Shown here: in pieces, positions 8,483-15,845 of the stretch | How the letters are laid out: each line of letters begins with the position of its first letter | How positions within the stretch are numbered: position 1 is the stretch's first letter | Assembly: GCF_036013955.1 (NCBI RefSeq) | Contig: NZ_CP107903.1 | Location: forward strand, 434,001-498,000 | DNA from: Streptomyces sp. NBC_00459 | GTDB lineage: Bacteria > Actinomycetota > Actinomycetes > Streptomycetales > Streptomycetaceae | DNA: 64,000 nt | Reading direction: 5' to 3' | Notes under the pieces: generated by a model | Told to the model about the DNA's origin: nothing | The model's database searches: none | The model's input: only the letters and a program-made list of their open reading frames with translations | Translations under genes and position numbers: made by a program

Positions 8483-8536
8483 GCAAGACAGCAGATGCAA
8501 GACAGCAGACCCAAGTCACCAGTTGACACCAGTTGA
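8483..8536. repeat. Two nested sets of short tandem repeats upstream of the transporter
   Basis: GCAAGACAGCAGA occurs twice (8483-8495 and 8497-8509). Directly after it CACCAGTTGA occurs twice without a gap (8517-8526 and 8527-8536). A TTGACA hexamer at 8523-8528 is formed at the junction. The repeats lie 134-187 bases before the transporter start and could be iterated regulator sites. This is sequence-level observation only. Confidence 0.5.
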
Positions 8537-8669
8537 AACCCAGGTCACTCCAAGCAACACGATCGCCGCCGACGCCTCCCCGCCGCCGTGCCCGTGACCG
8601 ATCGAGCCGCCCTCTGCAATAGCCGCCGCGCCAATGGGGCCGCGGCGCATCCGTAACGGAGGCTTTCCC

Positions 8670-10001
8670 ATGACCACTTCCGTGCCGACGGACGACACCG
8701 TCCCGCCTTCGTCCGAAGCAGGCTGGAAGTCCTATCTCGCCGACCTCTGGAATGCTCCACCGCGTGCCAGGGCCGCGCTGGCCGGCTGTCTCCTCCTCAT
8801 GCTGGTGAGTCCTTCCGGTCTCTCCGCCATGACGACGTTCGTCGTGCCGTCGTTCGCCAAGGACACGGGCGCCGCCGAATCCGCCGGCATCCTTGTGTTC
8901 GTCACCTTCCCGCTACTGATCGGGCCGATCACCCTGCCCTTCGCGGGCCGTTGGGTGGATCGGCTGGGCGCGCGCAGGGTCGCGGTCCCCTCCGCTGTCC
9001 TCTACGCCGGACTGACCGCCCTCGTCCCGCTGTGCGGGTCCAGCGTGCCCATGCTGGCGGTCGTGCTGATCCTGGCGTCCACGTTCGGCTTCATGTCAGG
9101 GCTCGCTGTCGTCTTCAAGGTTGTCTCGACCTGGCTGCCGCAGCACAAGGGCGTCGGATTCGCTCTCATCGGCGTCGCGTCCAGCGTGGCCGCCGCCGTG
9201 TTCTCACCCGTGTTCCAGTGGCTGATCAGCGGTAGCGCCGGACTCGGCTGGAAGGGTGCCTACCTGCTGGTGGCTGCGGTCATCGCACTCGTGGCGATCC
9301 CCACGGCCATGTTCCTCATCTCGGAGCCGACGGCACCGCGTGCGACCGGGCCCGACGTACAGCTGCCGCGTCTTCCGGGTGTCCCGTTGCCCAGGGCGGT
9401 CCGGACGCGGGTCTGGATCTCCATCACGGTCTCCCTCGCCTTCGCGGCAGCCGGCCCGATGACGGTGCGGCAGAACGCGGTCGGATTCTTCAGTGAGCGC
9501 GGATTCACCGAGGCGACGGTCTCACTGTCCTTGTCCGCGCTGTTCGCCGCGTCGGTCGTCGGACTTCTCGTCGGTGGGATGGTCCTGGACAGGACCGACC
9601 GGCCCTTGGTGGTGGTTCCGATGCTCGCGGCGGTGCCGGTGGGGCTCGTGATCGCCCTCGTGAACCACGGCTCGATGCCGTTGCTCTTCATCGCCATGAT
9701 TTTCCTCGGCTTCGCCACCGGCGCCGAGTCGTCGCTGGGCCCCTTCCTCATCGCGCGGTACTTCGGCCTCGCCTCGTTCGCACAGTTGCAGGGGCTGACG
9801 CTGGCCATCTCCACCCTGTCGCTCGGCATGTCGCCGTTCCTTGTGAGCGCGGTGCAGACCGCGACCGGAAGCTACACGGTGCCGGTGATCGCGCTCACGT
9901 CGCTGACGGTGGTAGCCGTCGTCCTGGCGGCGATACTGCCGAAGTTCCCGCCACAGTGGAAGGTCGGAAACGCTCCCGATCAGACCGCTCAGTCGGCATG
10001 A
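8670..10001 (+). CDS. MFS transporter, 12-helix
   Basis: This 443-residue protein has about 12 hydrophobic helices in two sets of six. It shows the MFS motif A-like loop after helix 2 (AGRWVDRLGARRVAVPSAVL), SGLAVVFKVVSTWLPQHKGVGFALIGVASSVAAAVFSPV in the first half, and a repeat of the loop in the second half (GGMVLDRTDRPLVVVPML). The layout resembles the monocarboxylate/oxalate-formate-like MFS branch. It follows the flavin-monooxygenase genes on the same strand, so it may move the substrate or product of that pathway. The ATG has CGGAGG about 8 bases upstream; an in-frame codon 12 residues earlier lacks this. Confidence 0.85.
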   Translation: MTTSVPTDDTVPPSSEAGWKSYLADLWNAPPRARAALAGCLLLMLVSPSGLSAMTTFVVPSFAKDTGAAESAGILVFVTFPLLIGPITLPFAGRWVDRLGARRVAVPSAVLYAGLTALVPLCGSSVPMLAVVLILASTFGFMSGLAVVFKVVSTWLPQHKGVGFALIGVASSVAAAVFSPVFQWLISGSAGLGWKGAYLLVAAVIALVAIPTAMFLISEPTAPRATGPDVQLPRLPGVPLPRAVRTRVWISITVSLAFAAAGPMTVRQNAVGFFSERGFTEATVSLSLSALFAASVVGLLVGGMVLDRTDRPLVVVPMLAAVPVGLVIALVNHGSMPLLFIAMIFLGFATGAESSLGPFLIARYFGLASFAQLQGLTLAISTLSLGMSPFLVSAVQTATGSYTVPVIALTSLTVVAVVLAAILPKFPPQWKVGNAPDQTAQSA

Positions 10002-10222
10002 CGGGCATGACGGCTTTCAACAGCATCCCAGGCAGGGTCCGACACGCCGTAACCGCGCATCACGTCCCCTCCTCGCTGAGCGAGGGATGTACGAGCAGAC
10101 CGGTTGCGGGCGCGGTTCCGGGCGGGTTCACGTCCGCTGCTCTCGGTTCGTTACGGCGTGGTGAGTTCGCCGGTGCGCGGTGCCGCGGTCACGCCGCCGT
10201 CCATCAGGAGGTCGGCTCGGCC

Positions 10223-10308
10223 ATGACCCGCGCGGACATCGCCGCCTTCGTCGTCTCCCGGTCGGCCGACCCCGCTACCACCGGGCCACACCGGTCGTCA
10301 TCAACTGA
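10223..10308 (+). pseudogene. C-terminal relic of an NmrA/epimerase-type oxidoreductase
   Basis: From 10223 one frame reads MTRADIAAFVVSRSADPA; after one missing base the next frame reads YHRATPVVIN and stops at 10306-10308. Joined, they give the usual C-terminus of NAD(P)H-binding NmrA-like or extended SDR proteins (S/T-RADxAxFxxxxxxDPxYxRATPVVIN). Nothing recognisable of the Rossmann part remains upstream. It sits just before the CMD-ECF41 pair, where the family usually carries an oxidoreductase or epimerase gene. On the opposite strand nearby (about 10155-10220) a short frame ADLLMDGGVTAAPRTGEL looks vaguely like an SDR tail, but this is weak. Confidence 0.5.
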
Positions 10309-10391
10309 GACCCCGTCCGACGACGCCGCCGAAACCGTGATCGGAGACCTCAGCGACCGGGCCGCCCGGAGACATGGGTCACACACCTCCA

Positions 10392-10418
10392 TGTCACAGG
10401 GCGTCGGGCTACCTCGTC
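10392..10418 (+). promoter_or_regulatory. ECF41-type promoter of the CMD gene
   Basis: TGTCACA (10392-10398), exactly 16 bases, then CGTC (10415-10418). This is the published consensus for promoters recognised by ECF41 sigma factors (TGTCACA-n16-CGTC). Transcription would start about 30 bases before the CMD gene at 10459, and the ECF41 gene itself follows, so the unit is probably autoregulated. Confidence 0.8.
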
Positions 10419-10458
10419 TCAGGGGGTGTAGCCACTGACGACCGCGGAGGAGCACACG

Positions 10459-10932
10459 ATGGACGCGCGACTGAACTTCTTCACCAGCCCGAACGCCGGC
10501 AAGGCCCTCAAGCACTTCATGTCGGCGGGCAAGGCGCTCAAGGAATCCCCGTTGCCCAGCGCGACGCAGGAGTTGGTGGCGCTGCGCGTGAGCCAGATCA
10601 ACGGCTGCGCCGTCTGCGTCGACATGCACACCAAGGACGCCGCCGCTGCCGGGGAGGCCCCGGTGCGACTGCACCTGGTGGCGGCGTGGCGGGAGGCCAC
10701 GGTCTTCACCGAGGCGGAACGCGTCGCGCTGGAGCTGGCGGAGCAGGGAACCCGGGTCGCGGACGCGGCCGGCGGGGTCAGCGACGAGGTCTGGGCTCGT
10801 GCCGCCGAGCACTACGACGAGGAGCAGCTCATCGCCCTGGTGTTCCTGGTGTCCTTCATGAACACGGCGAACCGGTTGAACATCATCACCCAGCAGCCGG
10901 CCGGCGACTACGAGGTCGGCCAGTTCCACTGA
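10459..10932 (+). CDS. Carboxymuconolactone decarboxylase/AhpD-family protein
   Basis: This 157-residue all-helical protein carries the AhpD-like motif CAVCVDMHTKDA (about residues 50-61), with the CxxC pair and the downstream His of the peroxidase-like redox site. The rest (ELVALRVSQING before the motif, ATVFTEAERVALELAE after it) is typical of the AhpD/CMD superfamily. Despite the family name, members of this branch are more likely peroxide- or thiol-related than decarboxylases. The start has AGGAG about 7 bases upstream. It is preceded by an ECF41-type promoter and followed after 121 bases by the ECF41 sigma gene; this is the standard pairing for that sigma group, whose targets include CMD, oxidoreductase and epimerase genes. 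Confidence 0.88.
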   Translation: MDARLNFFTSPNAGKALKHFMSAGKALKESPLPSATQELVALRVSQINGCAVCVDMHTKDAAAAGEAPVRLHLVAAWREATVFTEAERVALELAEQGTRVADAAGGVSDEVWARAAEHYDEEQLIALVFLVSFMNTANRLNIITQQPAGDYEVGQFH

Positions 10933-11053
10933 CCCGGACGTCGCGAACCGGCCCGAGGGCGTTGTTTCGCGCCCCCGATGGATCGGATGATCATCAGAAG
11001 ATGCCCGCGCCGACGAGTACGGTCGCGCGGGCGGACCACGAGGGGGAGTCGGC

Positions 11054-11977
11054 GTGAACAAGGTCGAGGAGTTCGAGGAGCTGCGGGCGCTGCTGTTCTC
11101 GATCGCCTACCGGATTCTGGGCAGCGTGGGTGACGCTGAGGACGCGGTGCAGGAGACCTGGCTGCGCTTCGACGGCTCGGCGACCCGGCCCACGTCGACC
11201 AAGGCCTTCCTGTCCGCCACGGTGACGCGGATCTCGATCGACGTGCTGCGCTCCGCACGGGTGCGGCGGGAGGAGTACGTCGGGCCGTGGTTCCCCGAGC
11301 CGCTGCTCAGCGATCCCTATCAGGATCCGGCACGCTCGGCGGAACTGGCCGACTCGGTGTCGATGGCCGCGCTGCTGCTCCTGGAGCGGCTCAGTCCGCT
11401 GGAGCGGTCGGTCTTCGTGCTGCGGGAGGTGTTCGGCTTCGGCTTCGACGAGGTCGCCACAGCGGTGGGACGGTCGGAGGCGGCGTGCCGACAACTCCTG
11501 GTACGGGCGCGGAGGCACATGCAGGCCGGACGGCCACGGTTCGCAGCGGACTGTCAGGAGCGGCAGGAACTGGCGACGCGGTTCTTCGACGCCCTCCGCG
11601 AAGGTGATCTCGTCGGCCTCCAGGATCTGCTCGCCGCCGACGTGTCCATGGTCGGGGACGGCGGCGGCAAGGCCCCGCAGCTGGCCAGGGCTGTGCTCGG
11701 TGCCGAGAACGTGGCCCGGTTGCTCGCCTCCGTCTTCCCCTTGATGGCCCGGATCGACGTGACCTTCGAGCCGCACGAGGTCAACGGCCAGCCCGGAGCG
11801 GTTTTCCGCGACCGGGACGGCAAGGTGCTCCACATCCTGGCCCTCGATGTGCTCGACGGGCAGATCCAGACCATCCGGTCGGTGATCAACCCGGACAAGC
11901 TCGGCCACCTCGGGCCGGTCGCTGACGCCTGGGCTGTCGACCGCGAGGTGAGGCGGGCCCGCCGACAGACGGGATGA
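11054..11977 (+). CDS. ECF41-group RNA polymerase sigma factor (SigJ-like)
   Basis: This 307-residue protein has sigma region 2 (about residues 5-70: FEELRALLFSIAYRILGSVGDAEDAVQETWLRF), region 4 (about 110-160: LSPLERSVFVLREVFGFGFDEVATAVGRSEAACRQLLVRARRHM) and a fused C-terminal SnoaL-like domain of about 120 residues. The linker motif DGGGK and the C-terminal NPDKL motif are hallmarks of ECF41, in which the SnoaL domain replaces an anti-sigma factor and modulates activity. No separate anti-sigma gene is nearby, as expected. The GTG start has GGGGGAG about 6 bases upstream. It likely drives the CMD gene through the promoter at 10392. The inducing signal is unknown. Confidence 0.93.
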   Translation: MNKVEEFEELRALLFSIAYRILGSVGDAEDAVQETWLRFDGSATRPTSTKAFLSATVTRISIDVLRSARVRREEYVGPWFPEPLLSDPYQDPARSAELADSVSMAALLLLERLSPLERSVFVLREVFGFGFDEVATAVGRSEAACRQLLVRARRHMQAGRPRFAADCQERQELATRFFDALREGDLVGLQDLLAADVSMVGDGGGKAPQLARAVLGAENVARLLASVFPLMARIDVTFEPHEVNGQPGAVFRDRDGKVLHILALDVLDGQIQTIRSVINPDKLGHLGPVADAWAVDREVRRARRQTG

Positions 11978-12040
11978 CCTGCCTCGGGCCGGGCGCGGCT
12001 CGGAGTACGCGGAAGGACCCGGGGTGTACTGCGGGAGCGC

Positions 12041-12110
12041 GGGGGTTCCTGCCTGAGGTGGCCGACGGGACGGTCCCGTCACCGACGTCGGCACCCCGAC
12101 AGGAACCCCC
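12041..12110. terminator. Long nested inverted repeat between convergent genes
   Basis: GGGGGTTCCTG (12041-12051) pairs perfectly with CAGGAACCCCC (12100-12110). Inside lie further pairings, GCCGAC with GTCGGC and GGGAC with GTCCC. The structure lies between the ends of the sigma gene (plus) and the SARP-hydrolase gene (minus), so a bidirectional terminator is likely. It could also be a trace of an inserted element. Confidence 0.5.
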
Positions 12111-12187
12111 AGTTGCCTCAGCTTCAGGCCGCCGCGCCCGTACGCGGCCACCAGCAGCGCCCGGTCCTGAGAGGCGGGAGCAGCCAC
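12090..12187 (-). pseudogene. N-terminal scrap of an IS5-like transposase
   Basis: On the minus strand the frame from 12187 reads SQDRALLVAAYGRGGLKLRQLGVPVGVP. This resembles the start of actinomycete DDE transposases (DRxLLVAAYWRTNLTxRQLAxLFGVS). The similarity fades at about 12090, inside the nested inverted repeat, and no catalytic domain is present. It is too short for a firm call. Confidence 0.35.
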
Positions 12188-12228
12188 GGGCGGCCACGAC
12201 CCTGAGCGCCGCTGCCTGCCGCCCCCGC

Positions 12229-14154
12229 TCAGGACACCGCAGCGGGCCGTTCGGCGTGGGTCGTCTCACGGGGAACCAGGCAGCTCTCCAGGAACGCCAG
12301 GGCGCGCAGGTGGTACGAACGGGCGGCCCAGCCCAGGCTGATGTTGTGGCCGGCGTCCGGCTGGCGGTCGACGGTGACGCGGGGGGCGGCGACGAACTGC
12401 GCGGCCAGGTCGGCCAGCGTGTCGGCGTCCTGCCGCCACCACGCCTCGTGTTCGGCGAACGTCAGCCGCACGGGGACCCGGACGCGCGGCGCGACGGAGC
12501 GGAACAGTCCGGGTCGGCTCGCGAGTTCGGCCCGCTCCCGGGCCGGCATGTCCTCGGCCTTGCAGCGTGCACCACTGAACGTGCCGGGCGGGTAGAGGCT
12601 CAGCGGGCCCCAGTTCTTCGCGGACCGGCCCCGGTCGAGCAGGACGGACACCTCGTGCGGATCGACGGCGTATTCGTGGCCGCAGCCGGAGATGTCGAGG
12701 CCGAGCAGCCCGGGTGGGGTGTGGTCGGCGGCGGTGGCCAACGCCACGTTGCCGCCGTAGGAATGGCCGACCAGGAAGAGACCGGAGCCCGTGGCGAACC
12801 GCGAGGAGAAGTCGTCAAGGGCGTCACGCAGGGCGACAGCCTGGTCCATCAGGCCGAGCCCGTGGGGCAGTTGGGCGGCGGAGAGGCGGTAGCCCGGGCG
12901 GTCCACCGCGATGACGGTGTAGCCGAGTGCCGCGCCCAGAGTCATGAGTGACAGCTGGGGGTGGGCCCGGCCGTCGAAGTAGTCGGCGTTCGTGCCGCTG
13001 TTGTGGACGGCGACCACGACGGCTCGGGCGGGTGTCCCGACGGGTTCGCTGAGCAACGCGGACAGGGGGATGCCCGCGGCGTCCAGGGTGATCCGGCGTA
13101 CGCCCCGGGATGCCGGCGTCCCGGACGGTGAGAACGGCTTCGCCGCCTTCGGTTGCGTTCTCCACTGGACCGGCGGAGGCGAACGACGGAGGTGGCCACC
13201 GGGAGAGATCCGGACGACGGTCGGCCACTCATCACCCAGGCCGTGGCGCCTTTCCCCGCCGCGCCATGGCTCCACACCGTTCCGGCCCGGTCGCCCCGCT
13301 CCGGTGTCGCCGTCGTCACCCGAGACGCCCCGGCGGATCTCCTCGGAGGTCGCCACCGCGGACAGCGCGGGGGCGGAGTTCAGGATGGCGGACTGCAGGT
13401 CCCTCAGATGCGTGGAGGGCTCTATCCCCACCTGCTCCATCACCTCCGAGTAGAAGGCCCGGTAGCTGCTGAGCGCCTCGGCGACCTGGCCCGACCGGTA
13501 GAGGGCGATCATCCGCTGGTACTGCAGCGTCTCGTTCAGGGGATGGAGTCCGGCCAACTCGTTCAGTTCGGGGATGAGATGCAGGTCTCCGCCCTGTCCG
13601 AGGCAGGCGTCCAGGCGCAGGATCTGCGCGGAGAGGCGCACCTCCTCCAGTTTGACCGCGCAGGCGTCCAGCACCGAACCGCGCCGGACGTCGACGAGTA
13701 CGTTGCCGCGCCACAGTGCGAGGGCCTCGCCGAGCAGTTCGGCAGCCTCCGCGTTTTTTCCGTTTCGCATGTACTGGTGCCCGGTCTCGACGGAACTCGT
13801 GAATTCCTCGAAGTCCTTCCGCATGGACTGCGGAGCGCTGAAGAGATATCCCCCGTCGTAGGTCACGATGAACCCTTCGGCACAATCGGTCTCCCGCTCC
13901 GGGCCGACGGCCTCGGATCGCGCCTCCCTCAGCATTTTCCGCAGCTGCAGAATATAGGTCTGCAGAGTGGTGGAAAGACTTTTCGGGGGCACTCCCGCCC
14001 AGACCTCTTCGACGATTTCGGAGACCGTCACGACAGTGTTGGCCCGCATGGCCAACAATGCGAATATCTGTCGGAGTTTCGGTGCGGAGGGAACCACGTA
14101 TTTCCCACCCACACGTATTTCGAGCGTGCCGAGAACATTAAGTTCCACCAACAT
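12229..14154 (-). CDS. SARP transcriptional regulator fused to an alpha/beta-hydrolase
   Basis: This is a 641-residue two-part protein. Residues 1-95 are an OmpR/SARP-type winged helix (LNVLGTLEIRVGG, then VPSAPKLRQIFALLAMRANTVVTVSEIVEEVW and TLQTYILQLRKML); residues 105-260 are a bacterial transcriptional activation (BTAD) domain (DFEEFTSSVETGHQYMRNG, then LHPLNETLQYQRMIALYRSGQVAEALSSYRAF). After a poorly conserved Gly/Arg-rich linker (about 270-345), an alpha/beta-hydrolase follows: VVVAVHNSGTNADYF oxyanion region, nucleophile elbow GHSYGG, and a C-terminal AGHNISLG that could supply the catalytic His. SARPs activate secondary-metabolite operons, and this one abuts the 14429-19406 operon. 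The frame is continuous. The GGGGGATG start has GGAGG upstream. The hydrolase may be enzymatic or a ligand sensor. Confidence 0.85.
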   Translation of the reverse strand: MLVELNVLGTLEIRVGGKYVVPSAPKLRQIFALLAMRANTVVTVSEIVEEVWAGVPPKSLSTTLQTYILQLRKMLREARSEAVGPERETDCAEGFIVTYDGGYLFSAPQSMRKDFEEFTSSVETGHQYMRNGKNAEAAELLGEALALWRGNVLVDVRRGSVLDACAVKLEEVRLSAQILRLDACLGQGGDLHLIPELNELAGLHPLNETLQYQRMIALYRSGQVAEALSSYRAFYSEVMEQVGIEPSTHLRDLQSAILNSAPALSAVATSEEIRRGVSGDDGDTGAGRPGRNGVEPWRGGERRHGLGDEWPTVVRISPGGHLRRSPPPVQWRTQPKAAKPFSPSGTPASRGVRRITLDAAGIPLSALLSEPVGTPARAVVVAVHNSGTNADYFDGRAHPQLSLMTLGAALGYTVIAVDRPGYRLSAAQLPHGLGLMDQAVALRDALDDFSSRFATGSGLFLVGHSYGGNVALATAADHTPPGLLGLDISGCGHEYAVDPHEVSVLLDRGRSAKNWGPLSLYPPGTFSGARCKAEDMPARERAELASRPGLFRSVAPRVRVPVRLTFAEHEAWWRQDADTLADLAAQFVAAPRVTVDRQPDAGHNISLGWAARSYHLRALAFLESCLVPRETTHAERPAAVS

Positions 14155-14428
14155 CCCCCATCCTCCCCCGGATCGCCACCTCTCCCCAAGGTGACGGGGT
14201 TACTGTACCGAGCCGCACAACCCGGAAAGACAAAGGAATACAGGGGGTACGCGAGGGGTACCCCCTCCCACAGAACTATCGAGAACCGGACAAAATGTGG
14301 ATTCCCTTCGGTCTGGATTTTACTCCGACTTGACTTTGCGACCGAACCGTGAACGCCGGCAATGAAATGAGGGTCGAATACACGCCAGACAATGACCGAA
14401 AGGAAGGGAACCTTCTGGTCCCCGGATG

Positions 14429-15841
14429 TCAGTACGTCGTCGCGGACTGCTGCAACTGAGCCGCGAGCGACACCAGCAGTGCCTCGTTCGCGTACCGCGC
14501 GCCCAGCAGCACACCGATCGGCAGACGCCCGGAGTTCCGGCTGAGCGGAACGGTGATCGACGGCATGCCGGTGAGGTTGTAGACCCCGGTGTACGGCATG
14601 AACGCGGTCATCCTGGCGAACTCGGCCGCCGGATCGGCGTCGTCGCGCAACTGCCCGATCCGCACGGGCGGTTCGGCCAGCGCCGGGGAGAGGATCACAT
14701 CGTAGGAGGCGAAGAGCAGGTCCGTGAGCATCTGCCCGAGGCCCCGGAAGGTGGCGAGCGCCGTGTGGTAGTCCCGCGCGGACACCCCGGCGGCGACCTC
14801 CCTGAGCCAGGCCGTGAAGGGCATCAGCTCACCCTCGCGCCCCGGTTCCACCTCGTACGACGCCGCCTCCACCGACCAGACCCGGGTGAACGCCTCGACG
14901 ACACCCCCGTCGGGCGGCATCTCCAGCTCCTCCACCTCGTGGCCCAGGGCGGCCAGGGCCGCGGCGGTGTTGTCGAGGGCCTCCTCGCAGTCGGGGTGCA
15001 GTATCGCGCCGGGCACCATGGGCTCCTTCAGCACCGCGACCCGCACGACACGCGGCTCCCGGCGTGCGTGCTCCAGCAGGGACACGCCCCCGGGGTGCGC
15101 CGGCGCGGTGTACACGTCACCCGGCATCGGCCCGGACATCACGTCGACGAGCGCCGCCGCGTCGGCCACCGTACGGGCCAGTGCGCCGTGCACCGACAGT
15201 CCCGTGACGTCGGGGCGCCAGGGTCCGTTGCTGATCCGGCCCCGGCTCGGCTTCAGTCCGACCAGACCGCAGACGGAGGCCGGGATACGTACCGAGCCGC
15301 CGGCGTCGGTGCCGTGCGCGAGGGGTGCGAGGCCCGCGGCGACGGCCGCCGCCGCTCCGCCGCTGGAACCGCCGGGCGACCGCCCGGGGTTCAGCGGATG
15401 ACGGGTCGGCGGACCGAGCCTGTTCTCGGTGTAGCAGGGCAGACCGAACTCCGCCGTGTTGGTCTTGCCCAGCATCACCGTGCCGGCCTCCCGCAGCCGG
15501 GTGACCACATGGTCGTCGGTGTCGCTGACGTGGTCGGCGAAGACCGCCGAACCCCAGGTGCACCGCACCCCCTCGACCTGGACGAGGTCCTTGATCGGTA
15601 CGGGTACGCCGTGCAGCGCTCCCAGCCGGGTACCGTCCCGACGCGCCAGCACCGTTTCCCGCTCGGCACGCTGGGCCTGGGACCGGGCGAGTTCCGCGGT
15701 CACCGTGAGGTACGCGCCCAGTTCCCGGTCCGCTTCCTCGATCCGACCGAGGTAGTGGTCGGTTAGTTCCACCGGGGACAGCTCGCCCTCGGCGATGGCC
15801 GCGGCCTGTTCGAGCGCCGTCATCTCGTGGAGGTCGGACAT
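14429..15841 (-). CDS. Amidase signature family protein
   Basis: This 470-residue protein has the complete amidase-signature triad: Lys84 in VPIKDL, the cis-Ser159 in GGSSGG and the nucleophile Ser183 in GTDAGGSVRIPAS. Such enzymes hydrolyse amides, or transfer acyl groups as in GatA. No GatB/GatC partners are near, so a pathway-specific amidase is likely. It is the last gene of the minus-strand operon that starts at 19406, four bases after the ThiF-like gene, and therefore belongs to the same biosynthetic or catabolic unit. It is full length with no signal peptide, so it acts in the cytoplasm. The amide cleaved is unknown. It could instead release or load an acyl group in partnership with the E1-like enzyme upstream. 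Confidence 0.9.
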   Translation of the reverse strand: MSDLHEMTALEQAAAIAEGELSPVELTDHYLGRIEEADRELGAYLTVTAELARSQAQRAERETVLARRDGTRLGALHGVPVPIKDLVQVEGVRCTWGSAVFADHVSDTDDHVVTRLREAGTVMLGKTNTAEFGLPCYTENRLGPPTRHPLNPGRSPGGSSGGAAAAVAAGLAPLAHGTDAGGSVRIPASVCGLVGLKPSRGRISNGPWRPDVTGLSVHGALARTVADAAALVDVMSGPMPGDVYTAPAHPGGVSLLEHARREPRVVRVAVLKEPMVPGAILHPDCEEALDNTAAALAALGHEVEELEMPPDGGVVEAFTRVWSVEAASYEVEPGREGELMPFTAWLREVAAGVSARDYHTALATFRGLGQMLTDLLFASYDVILSPALAEPPVRIGQLRDDADPAAEFARMTAFMPYTGVYNLTGMPSITVPLSRNSGRLPIGVLLGARYANEALLVSLAAQLQQSATTY

Positions 15842-15845
15842 CGGG

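Noticed and set aside
14155..14428. Possible SARP-binding repeats between the SARP fusion and the amidase gene.
   Set aside because: I saw a GGGGTACCCC palindrome and some A-rich heptamer-like pieces, but no regular 11-base spacing of direct repeats.
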